Part shown: positions 1 through 4,846 of the stretch, in pieces | How positions within the stretch are numbered: the stretch's first letter is position 1 | How the letters are laid out: each line of letters opens with the position of its first letter | Assembly (NCBI GenBank): GCA_016194725.1 | Contig: JACQAW010000010.1 | Coordinates: 1 to 6,352 of the forward strand | DNA length: 6,352 nucleotides | DNA from: Deltaproteobacteria bacterium | Lineage (GTDB): Bacteria; Bdellovibrionota; UBA1018; UBA923 | Direction of reading: 5' to 3' | Position numbers and translations under genes: made by a program | Notes under the pieces: generated by a model | What the model was told of the DNA's origin: nothing | The model's input: only the letters and a program-made list of their open reading frames with translations | The model's database searches: none

Positions 1-308
1 TGCAGCACTTCGCCCGGACGCAGCCAGTTTGAGATTCCCAGTCCGATTGCCAGCGCGGCGGCCGCGTTCACCACTCCAATGGATACCATCACCACGGCGG
101 CGCGGGTGCGAATTTGCGTTTTGAGAAACGCGTCGACCACCGCGAAAAACAATAGGGGGGCCGCCAGCGCTTTGATAAGTTGGATGATAACCTTGCCGAA
201 TTCGCCCAGCGTGGCGGCACGCGCGCCAAACACCGCCCCGGTGGCTGCGCCCAGCGCCATGCCACCGAGAATCTGCAGATAGAGCGGGATTTTAGGTAAG
301 TTCTTCAA
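1..308 (-). CDS. Dicarboxylate/amino acid:cation symporter, N-terminal part (runs off the window)
   Basis: This is an inner-membrane secondary transporter of the SDF family (DctA/GltP-like, TC 2.A.23), which imports C4-dicarboxylates or acidic amino acids with H+ or Na+. Only the first 102 residues are in the window. They show the typical N-terminus: a short basic start (KNLPKIPLYLQILGG), a Gly/Ala-rich first helix at about 8-27, then GEFGKVIIQLIKALAAPLLF at about 35-54. The last stretch is the family's conserved LxxLIKMLVAPLVF-type segment. A third hydrophobic helix spans about 70-92. The chosen start is TTG (308-306), because no ATG lies upstream in frame and the family N-terminus begins there. 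It overlaps the TGA stop of the gene upstream by two bases, so translation is probably coupled. The substrate cannot be told from this part. Confidence 0.85.
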   Translation of the reverse strand, partial: MKNLPKIPLYLQILGGMALGAATGAVFGARAATLGEFGKVIIQLIKALAAPLLFFAVVDAFLKTQIRTRAAVVMVSIGVVNAAAALAIGLGISNWLRPGEVL

Positions 309-784
309 TTCAGTTTTGCGCTGCCGGAGCTTATGGAAACGTTGCACATGGTCGTAGTGCACGAAATCTTGAGCCTCTCATCGGCGGTGGCAAAGTGCTT
401 CGCGCTTTCGGTGCCCGTATCGGTTTTCAAAATATCAAACAAGGCGCTGGCGTCGTTGGCGTTCAGAATCATGGCGATGATTTCGCCGTCTTTCACGAGG
501 ATCCCGTTGCCGAGGCCGACGTTCAAACCCTGGGACCGGCTGGTGATGCGCACTTCGCAATCATACGAAGCCGAAGGCCGGGCCGTCTGCCTGCAATCGA
601 TTCCCACGAGGTGGTCGCTGGTGTGAAATACTTTGACGAGCGCATCCGTTCCCAGCTTTTCGCCAGGCAGGTTGAGCAGCTCGAACAAAGCCTGCGAATC
701 TAGATCGCCTTTGAGGCGCGCCGAAGCCGAAATTTGCACATCGGCGGCAAGCGCCGCGCAAGTCACAGCCAGCGCGAGCACCAT
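305..784 (-). CDS. Small secreted protein of unknown function
   Basis: I do not recognise this 159-residue protein. It starts with a hydrophobic segment (residues 1-14, MVLALAVTCAALAA) that looks like the core of a signal peptide, so it is probably periplasmic or secreted. The mature part has four cysteines, C64, C76, C142 and C147, in two pairs that could form disulfides, and alternates beta-like stretches with short helices. The ATG at 784 gives a signal peptide with no basic n-region. Codons just upstream in the same frame would encode a better one (AKSIAG before the ATG), but no ATG, GTG or TTG is in frame before a TAA. A one-base indel in the GGGG run at 803-806 may therefore have hidden the true start. 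The TGA stop overlaps the TTG start of the symporter. The two are likely co-transcribed, which may mean a binding or accessory role near that transporter, but this is only a guess. Confidence 0.7.
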   Translation of the reverse strand: MVLALAVTCAALAADVQISASARLKGDLDSQALFELLNLPGEKLGTDALVKVFHTSDHLVGIDCRQTARPSASYDCEVRITSRSQGLNVGLGNGILVKDGEIIAMILNANDASALFDILKTDTGTESAKHFATADERLKISCTTTMCNVSISSGSAKLN

Positions 785-1007
785 GCCCGCAATACTCTTC
801 GCGGGGCAATGAGGCCTCGAGCAGCTTTAGACGGGCTTTGAGGTTTTCGGCGTCTTTTTTGAGCTCGTTGATGGCGGTGCTGACGTTTTTTTCGGTAATC
901 GACTTGTCGATAGCCTGAGGCAGCGACTGGGGTGCTGCCGCCCCCGCTTTTTCCGAAACCAGTGATGTCGCGCCGAGCAGCGCCAGTAAAGCGAATGCCG
1001 TCTTCAT
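561..1007 (-). CDS. Short secreted coiled-coil protein, frame probably shifted near its end
   Basis: The ATG at 1007 opens a clear signal peptide, MKTAFALLALLGATSLVSEKAGA. It is followed by about 50 residues rich in Lys, Glu and Leu, including NELKKDAENLKARLKLLEAS, which reads as an amphipathic coiled coil. The believable part ends near position 795. After that the frame runs to a TGA at 561, but it encodes an Arg/Cys-rich stretch that lies wholly inside the next gene in another frame and looks like a shadow. Removing one base from the GGGG run at 803-806 would join this frame directly to that of the downstream secreted protein. Either a small coiled-coil protein has lost its stop, or the two are one gene. 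It is first in the minus-strand set. A TAGAAT hexamer (1021-1016) sits very close to the start and could be a -10 box giving a nearly leaderless transcript. Confidence 0.45.
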   Translation of the reverse strand: MKTAFALLALLGATSLVSEKAGAAAPQSLPQAIDKSITEKNVSTAINELKKDAENLKARLKLLEASLPREEYCGHGARAGCDLRGACRRCANFGFGAPQRRSRFAGFVRAAQPAWRKAGNGCARQSISHQRPPRGNRLQADGPAFGFV

Positions 1008-1071
1008 AGACCCAGATTCTACCAAAAAACCCAGGGGTGGTGTAGGGTGGAGCCAGAACTTTGGGGGACCC
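1008..1071. promoter_or_regulatory. Divergent intergenic spacer between minus-strand set and START-domain gene
   Basis: This 64-bp gap must carry promoters or leaders for both directions. On the minus strand, TAGAAT (1021-1016) matches five of six bases of a -10 box, but no good -35 lies at the right distance. On the plus strand I see no convincing -35/-10 pair. A GGGGGA at 1063-1068 is the likely ribosome-binding site for the START-domain gene. Confidence 0.3.
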
Positions 1072-1746
1072 ATGCTAGGAACCTTTTGCCGTAACAGATT
1101 CGCATCGACCACGATTCTGATTTTTGCGCTTGTGTCGATTTCGTGTGATGTTTTTGGGGGCGACTGGGAAAAAGTAAAAGAGACCGATGGCATCACCGTC
1201 TATAGCCGCGAGGTGCCGGGCAGCCCTGTGCTGGCTTTCAAGGGCAATGGCGTGGTCAATGCTCCGATTGCGAAGGTTGCGTCGGCCATTTTTGACCCGG
1301 CCCGAGCCAGGGAATGGGTCGAAAATCTCGAAGAAACCCGCCGTGTGCGCTGGCTATCGGCCGATCAGTTTCTGCAATATGACCACATCGGAACACCCAT
1401 CGTGATGAAGGACCGCGACTTTGTTTCGACCGTCAAAATGAAGGTCGAGCCCGCCCGGCAACGCGTGGTCTTCGAGTATCATTCGACCACTGACCCCGAG
1501 CTGCCAGAGACGAAATATGTTCGCGGCGAGCTCACCAGCTCGCTCTTCGTGCTCACCTCGATCGACAACGGCACTAAAACCAATATCGAAGGCGAGATTC
1601 ACGCCGACCCCAAAGGCTCGGTGGCCAAATGGATCGTGAACTTCTTTCAGAAGCAGTGGCCGGTCACCACGCTGAACAGCCTGCGCAAGCAGGTCACCAA
1701 GGCCGATATCAAGCTCGATCCGCACTTCGCGGCGCTCGCGAATTAG
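1072..1746 (+). CDS. START-domain lipid-binding protein, exported
   Basis: This 224-residue protein belongs to the StAR-related lipid-transfer (START/SRPBCC) superfamily, whose members hold a hydrophobic ligand such as a lipid in a helix-grip cavity. Residues 1-30 form a signal peptide (basic FCRNRF, then a hydrophobic core ILIFALVSIS), so it acts outside the cytoplasm. The START domain fills about 31-213: DWEKVKETDGITVYSREVPG at the start, the FKGNGVVNAPIAKVASAIFD strand-helix, EWVENLEETRRV, the DRDFVSTVKM strand, and the closing helix around WIVNFFQKQWPVTTLNSLRK. This last element is the most recognisable bacterial START signature. The length fits a single-domain protein. ATG 1072 is chosen because it gives the full signal peptide and follows GGGGGA. 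It is divergent from the minus-strand set and stands alone. The ligand is unknown. Confidence 0.88.
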   Translation: MLGTFCRNRFASTTILIFALVSISCDVFGGDWEKVKETDGITVYSREVPGSPVLAFKGNGVVNAPIAKVASAIFDPARAREWVENLEETRRVRWLSADQFLQYDHIGTPIVMKDRDFVSTVKMKVEPARQRVVFEYHSTTDPELPETKYVRGELTSSLFVLTSIDNGTKTNIEGEIHADPKGSVAKWIVNFFQKQWPVTTLNSLRKQVTKADIKLDPHFAALAN

Positions 1747-1818
1747 CGGCTGCTTCAAAAATGTAAAAGCTACGCTGGTCTGGGCACCCCACCCCTGAAA
1801 AAAATGCGTGGTTTACTT

Positions 1819-1830
1819 TTTTGGCCAAAA
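1819..1830. repeat. 12-bp perfect palindrome TTTTGGCCAAAA
   Basis: A perfect 12-bp palindrome in the AT-rich part of the leader, about 90 bp upstream of the TetR operator-like site. It could be a protein-binding site, but it has no matching partner elsewhere in the window and may be chance. Confidence 0.3.
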
Positions 1831-1920
1831 CCGACCAAATTAGTTCAATTTTTGAAGTCGTGAATAATTAAAGAGTAAATGACTTCCTTCAAATGACGCA
1901 CCATGGCACAATGCTTGTAA

Positions 1921-1938
1921 TATAGTGGTCAGACTATA
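1921..1938. promoter_or_regulatory. Operator-like palindrome, likely site for the adjacent TetR regulator
   Basis: TATAGTGGTCAGACTATA has 6-bp arms, TATAGT and ACTATA, around a 6-bp centre. Size and spacing suit a TetR dimer. The flanked form AATATAGTG...CTATA is close in layout to the known LmrA/YxaF-type operators (AATATAGT, centre, CTATA) and shares the GGTC half-core with NemR boxes. The site overlaps possible -10 hexamers (TATAGT 1921-1926, TATAGA 1935-1940), so a bound repressor would block initiation. Autoregulation of the TetR gene is inferred from position only. Confidence 0.5.
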
Positions 1939-1948
1939 GAGAGTATTG

Positions 1949-2002
1949 ATGTTTGGACGGGGACCGCGAGCCGCGAATTTTATGGCAGCGGGATTAGGGT
2001 AG
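1949..2002 (+). CDS. Possible 17-residue leader peptide
   Basis: The frame reads MFGRGPRAANFMAAGLG and stops at TAG 2000-2002. A GAGAG (1939-1943) lies five bases before the ATG, an acceptable ribosome-binding site. The stop overlaps the first base pairs of the downstream hairpin (2001-2030), an arrangement seen in leader-peptide attenuators. There is no run of a single regulatory amino acid. It may simply be a chance short ORF. Confidence 0.22.
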   Translation: MFGRGPRAANFMAAGLG

Positions 2003-2030
2003 CTTCCGATGGGGTTTAAAAACGGAAGCT
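2001..2030 (+). repeat. Leader hairpin 1 (8-bp perfect stem)
   Basis: AGCTTCCG (2001-2008) pairs perfectly with CGGAAGCT (2023-2030) around a 14-base loop, in the untranslated leader of the TetR gene. No T-run follows, so it is not a classical terminator. Confidence 0.45.
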
Positions 2031-2042
2031 CAAGAGTGGAAG

Positions 2043-2088
2043 ACGAGTCTGTGGAATTTGTGAGGGGTTACAAAGTCCACAGGCTTGT
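2043..2088 (+). repeat. Leader hairpin 2 (long, near-perfect stem)
   Basis: The core stem pairs CTGTGGA (2049-2055) with TCCACAG (2076-2082) and, after one A/G mismatch, TTTGT (2057-2061) with ACAAA (2070-2074), around the loop GAGGGGTT. The stem extends outward with ACGAGT (2043-2048) against GCTTGT (2083-2088), using two G-T wobbles. That makes about 18 pairs with one mismatch. It ends 39 bases before AGGAG and no T-run follows, so it is more likely a structural leader element or small-RNA stem than a terminator. Just downstream, CCTGC (2098-2102) could also pair with GCAGG (2126-2130), covering part of the ribosome-binding site. Confidence 0.55.
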
Positions 2089-2138
2089 GCTTTCCCGCCT
2101 GCGATGTGCTATCTGCATGAAAAGGGCAGGAGACTGTT

Positions 2139-2729
2139 TTGGCCATGCAGACGCAGCCACCGAAATCAAAACTCGTTGAAACAGCGGCCGCGCTCATCTA
2201 CCGGCAGGGCTGGAACGCGACTGGAATAAACCAGATCCTGACCGAAGCCCGGGTTCCCAAAGGCTCGTTTTATTATCATTTCCATTCGAAAGATGAGCTG
2301 GGCGTTGCGATCGTGAAGTTCCACGGCCAAAAACTTCAGGAAACCTATGTTTGCACCTTGCTCAACGAGCAGCTTACGGGTCGCGAAGCGCTCGAAGCTT
2401 TTTTTGACTGGCTGCTTGAGCGCCAAAGTCGGAATGAATGGCGGCTGGGCTGCCCGATCGGAAGCTTCACCAATGAGATCGCCGACTCGTCGGAGCTCAT
2501 CGCGCCTGCCTGCCGCGAAGTGCTGGTGAGCATGCTGGCGGTATTTTCTGCGACAATTCTTCGAGGACAGAAGGACCAAACTATCGTTGCCACCGACGAT
2601 GCCAATGAGCTTGGCATGCTGGTCGCGAGTGCGTTGCAGGGTGCAATGCTGCTCATGAAAACGGTTCGGCAAGAGGCCCCGCTGCGTATTGCCATCGAGT
2701 GTATTCGCCGCAAGCTGTTTCGCGGATAA
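2139..2729 (+). CDS. TetR/AcrR-family transcriptional regulator (NemR/LmrA-like)
   Basis: This is a 196-residue DNA-binding repressor. The N-terminal helix-turn-helix spans about 10-58 with the classic order TAAALIYRQGWNATGINQIL, then VPKGSFYYHFHSKDELG (39-55). The C-terminal ligand/dimer domain has GCPIGSFTNEIAD (104-116), typical of the group containing NemR, AcuR and LmrA/YxaF. C105 falls where E. coli NemR has its redox-sensing Cys106, so sensing of electrophiles or oxidants is possible but unproven. C72 and C125 are other cysteines. TTG 2139 is chosen because AGGAG (2128-2132) lies six bases before it; ATG 2145 is the alternative, twelve bases away. The gene has a structured leader with an operator-like palindrome, and a secreted metallopeptidase follows 55 bp downstream on the same strand. 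It may control that gene, itself, or both. Confidence 0.9.
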   Translation: MAMQTQPPKSKLVETAAALIYRQGWNATGINQILTEARVPKGSFYYHFHSKDELGVAIVKFHGQKLQETYVCTLLNEQLTGREALEAFFDWLLERQSRNEWRLGCPIGSFTNEIADSSELIAPACREVLVSMLAVFSATILRGQKDQTIVATDDANELGMLVASALQGAMLLMKTVRQEAPLRIAIECIRRKLFRG

Positions 2730-2784
2730 AAAAATCAATCAGCGGCCGAACTGCAAAAGCGCCTGGCATGCTAATGATGCCGGA

Positions 2785-3483
2785 ATGCGTTTCGAGCGGC
2801 GTAGTGAATATGCGGCGGCGATGTTCGCGCTGGGCTTGTGGGGTGGACTGCAAGCTGAGCTGCGCGCGGCCGAGGCCACGCACGCGAAGGTCAGTCCCGT
2901 GGTAATCGCCGTGCGCTATCTCGATTTTCGCGATCCCAAAACCGGCAAGGCGATCAGCGATGCCGAGTCGGTCAACACCATGGTGAATGAGGTGAGCGAA
3001 GTCTGGGCGCAGTGCCAGGTGGGCTTTCGGCTCGAAGCCTATGACGCAATCGACCCGCGGCAGTATGGAACGGGGTTTAGCCCGGTCAGCTTCGCCGAGC
3101 TGGACCATTTGCGCGAGGCGACCGAGAACAAGCGCTATCTTACGATGATCGGCACCGGAGCCTGGAATCGGAGCGGAAATCTGGGTCATTCGGGAAGCAA
3201 TTGCTACAGCTCGTTTCCCCGCGACGCGGCTGATGGCATCGTGTGCGAAGCCAAAGTGGCAAAAAACCCGATTCTACACGCGCATGAGGCGGGGCACTGG
3301 TTAAACTTGAAACACACCAATGATCCGGCGTCGGATGGAGTGGCTGATACCACCGCCCAGAATTCCGAGCATGATTTGATGAACCATTTTGTGGCGCCCG
3401 GAAACCGGCTTCTGACTCCGGGACAATGCCAGAGGGCTCGCGAGGCCATTACCGAATGGCGCCAAAATACCAGTATACGGTGA
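2785..3483 (+). CDS. Secreted metzincin-type zinc metallopeptidase (M43/pappalysin-like)
   Basis: From ATG 2785 the protein has 232 residues. Residues 1-31 look like a signal peptide (MRFERRSEY, then AAAMFALGLWGG), with cleavage near AAEA/THA. The zinc site is HEAGHWLNLKH (H167, E168, H171, H177), an HExxHxxNxxH form in which Asn replaces the usual Gly. It is followed by DGVADT (184-189), a Met-turn candidate in HDLMNH (M199) and LTPGQ (210-214). This order resembles pappalysin/cytophagalysin (M43) catalytic domains, which cut extracellular proteins. Four cysteines (77, 140, 154, 215) could form two disulfides. The frame is open further upstream into the TetR gene, but that part would encode a start without a proper signal peptide; ATG 2821 is another candidate. 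No strong ribosome-binding site precedes 2785. It may be co-transcribed with the TetR gene. Confidence 0.75.
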   Translation: MRFERRSEYAAAMFALGLWGGLQAELRAAEATHAKVSPVVIAVRYLDFRDPKTGKAISDAESVNTMVNEVSEVWAQCQVGFRLEAYDAIDPRQYGTGFSPVSFAELDHLREATENKRYLTMIGTGAWNRSGNLGHSGSNCYSSFPRDAADGIVCEAKVAKNPILHAHEAGHWLNLKHTNDPASDGVADTTAQNSEHDLMNHFVAPGNRLLTPGQCQRAREAITEWRQNTSIR

Positions 3484-3503
3484 TCCATTACCCGCCCGCA
3501 CGA

Positions 3504-3520
3504 TGCGCTTAATAAGCGCA
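3504..3520. terminator. Stem-loop between convergent genes, possible two-way terminator
   Basis: TGCGCTT (3504-3510) and AAGCGCA (3514-3520) form a 7-bp perfect stem with a 3-base loop, midway in the 62-bp gap between two converging genes. No T-run follows on either strand, so intrinsic termination would be weak. An outer 8-bp inverted repeat (3476-3483 and 3546-3553) brackets it. Confidence 0.4.
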
Positions 3521-3545
3521 GCCCTTGAGTTGAGAAACCTGGGCT

Positions 3546-4358
3546 TCACCGTAAATTTTTATACCGGTATGCCTCATCGATGGCCTGAGCCAAGCCGGGG
3601 TCGAGATTGCTCTTGATGCTGTGTGAAAACTCATGAACCATGATGTCCTCTGTGGGATAGGGCTGTTTGGCGAGACACAGAAGATTTTCCTCGCCGACCG
3701 AGCAGAGTCCGGGGCCGCCAAGCCCCCGAGTACCCGTGTCATAATCGCGCCCATCCCTGGTTTTTTTCCCCCTGAGCCCCGCATAGTCGGGAAGCTCAGT
3801 CAAAAGCTGGGCTTTTCCGATGATCTCGACCTTGAATTGCCTGGCCTTCATTCGGCTTCGGACTTCTGGCAAGTTTATCAGCATCTGATTGACGATGACG
3901 CGGGCTCGATTGATCGCCTCGTCGGATACCACCCCATAGGCTTTGAACTGAATGCCGTCGTCCTCGACGATTTTCCACGAGGCATCCAGCTCCGGCGGCG
4001 GATTTGTCACGACGAACGCGGACACGCAGCGCCCTGCGTGGTCCGCAGTCATCCAGACGTGCCCGGCGTACGAGGAAATAGACCGCGCTGCCCCCGGTGT
4101 CAGGGTTCCATATGATTTCTTCTCGCCCTTCGAGTCGAGCCAAAACAGGTGGACCGTTTTCCGGCTGGCGTTTGGCACGAGAATCGTCACGGCGGGCCCG
4201 CCGCCGGGTGACTTGCGCCCGCTCAATGCGCCGCAGTTCATGGCGCTGGTGTTCGCGGCCGCGCTGGCATTGAGCGGGCAGAAGGAAAACAGCAAAAATA
4301 ACAGCGGCGGTATTGAGGATAAGCCGGTTGAATGCATCGTCATCTCAATCATACTCAT
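3546..4358 (-). CDS. Secreted VHL-beta-domain protein fused to an HExxH metallopeptidase-like domain, apparently truncated
   Basis: The protein has 270 residues from ATG 4358. TTG 4367 and ATG 4337 are other starts, and none has a good ribosome-binding site. A hydrophobic core (PPLLFLLFSF, 17-26) and NASA (30-33) mark a signal peptide. Residues 59-118 match the von Hippel-Lindau beta domain, the substrate-recognition part of a eukaryotic ubiquitin ligase that binds hydroxyproline. Gapless alignment puts W73, Y83, S96, Y97, H100 and W102 at human W88, Y98, S111, Y112, H115 and W117. From about 124 on comes a bacterial domain seen in secreted HEFAH proteins: VSDEAINRARVIVNQML, then GEENLLC (222-228) and VHEFSH (zinc ligands H242 and H246, catalytic E243). 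The ORF ends 24 residues after HEFSH, whereas related proteins usually continue and carry a third zinc ligand. A one-base change in the A-run near 3557-3561 would replace the end with YGEAQVSQLKGCAY. The function is not established: perhaps binding, and if intact, cutting, of extracellular protein. Confidence 0.75.
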   Translation of the reverse strand: MSMIEMTMHSTGLSSIPPLLFLLFSFCPLNASAAANTSAMNCGALSGRKSPGGGPAVTILVPNASRKTVHLFWLDSKGEKKSYGTLTPGAARSISSYAGHVWMTADHAGRCVSAFVVTNPPPELDASWKIVEDDGIQFKAYGVVSDEAINRARVIVNQMLINLPEVRSRMKARQFKVEIIGKAQLLTELPDYAGLRGKKTRDGRDYDTGTRGLGGPGLCSVGEENLLCLAKQPYPTEDIMVHEFSHSIKSNLDPGLAQAIDEAYRYKNLR

Positions 4359-4603
4359 TGTGGCCAACTAATCCCGATAATAAGCAAACTTAAGTAGGCT
4401 CTCGGAGCGCCCGCCCCGCTTAACCCAGCCTCGTTTGGTGTTTTCCGCTTTGCTACCCAACGCAGGCGGTACCGGCGTTTCTGACTCGAAGTCCCAGTCA
4501 GGTGCGCCCGATTTTGGGCACTCCCGCCCAAACCATCGGCCTTAAATGCAAAAATCCAGGCATGTTCGCCATCATCCCGGTAATGTAAACTGAATGCTGG
4601 GGG
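4359..4603. promoter_or_regulatory. Divergent intergenic region with two inverted repeats
   Basis: This gap separates the VHL-domain gene from the split metallopeptidase and must hold both promoters. It contains CTGACT (4481-4486) with AGTCAG (4496-4501), a 6-bp inverted repeat with a 9-base centre that could be an operator, and TTTGGGC (4513-4519) with GCCCAAA (4526-4532), a 7-bp stem with a 6-base loop. I found no convincing -35/-10 pair and no tRNA-like fold or small gene. The TetR operator-like palindrome at 1921 is not repeated here. Confidence 0.4.
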
Positions 4604-4846
4604 ATGATTAAAGTGAGCAAGCTGCCCAGAGCCGCAGGGCTACTAGCAATGATGCTGCTTCCGATGGCAGCAAGGTCGGAAGGACCCGGAGGGCAATCCA
4701 CTATTTTTCGCGCGCCTCCGGAAGCAGGCGAATATTTCACCCAATCGGTGACCACGCACCGGGAAACGCGCACCCGCGAGATCACCTACACCCACGCCGA
4801 GGGCGCACGGACCACGCAAATTCGGTTTCTCTACGACACTCCTTGA
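4604..4846 (+). CDS. Signal-peptide and N-terminal fragment of the split metallopeptidase
   Basis: Eighty residues begin with a good signal peptide: basic KVSKLPR, then AAGLLAMMLLPMAARS with cleavage after MAARS or SEG. The rest (RAPPEAGEYFTQSVTTHRET, then strand-like EITYTHAEGARTTQIRFLYD) reads as the beta-rich start of a mature domain and ends abruptly at TGA 4844-4846. The next ORF begins at TTG 4843 in the -1 frame and continues in the same style (LTNPETGTTEILLWRS) but lacks a signal peptide. One extra T at the CCTTGA site would join them as ...YDTPLTNPETG... into a protein of about 530 residues. I read this as the 5' part of one gene. ATG 4604 follows GGGG closely; GTG 4613, eight bases after GGGGGA (4599-4604), is an equally good start. 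A separate small secreted protein translationally coupled to the next one is the alternative. Confidence 0.6.
   Translation: MIKVSKLPRAAGLLAMMLLPMAARSEGPGGQSTIFRAPPEAGEYFTQSVTTHRETRTREITYTHAEGARTTQIRFLYDTP

Larger units (their letters stand above)
1747..2138 (+). promoter_or_regulatory. Long non-coding leader upstream of the TetR gene
   Basis: This stretch of about 390 bases has no convincing long gene. Its first half is AT-rich and contains a 12-bp palindrome and a looser inverted pair (TTTGAAGTC 1851-1859, GACTTC 1881-1886 and CTTCAAA 1887-1893). The centre has an 18-bp operator-like palindrome. The second half has a possible 17-codon ORF and two stable hairpins before the ribosome-binding site AGGAG (2128-2132). 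I see no clear terminator for the START-domain gene. The dense symmetry suggests that expression of the TetR gene is controlled at both transcript initiation and leader level. Confidence 0.5.

Noticed and set aside
79..282. Plus-strand ORF of 67 residues
   Set aside because: It is antisense to the symporter, has no ribosome-binding site, and its Ala/Arg/Pro-rich product is typical of a shadow frame.
2166..2738. Minus-strand ORF of 190 residues across the TetR gene
   Set aside because: It is antisense to a clear TetR protein, and its sequence shows no domain or signal peptide.
4470..4540. Possible tRNA suggested by clustered short stems
   Set aside because: There is no acceptor stem, T-loop or anticodon arm in the right order.
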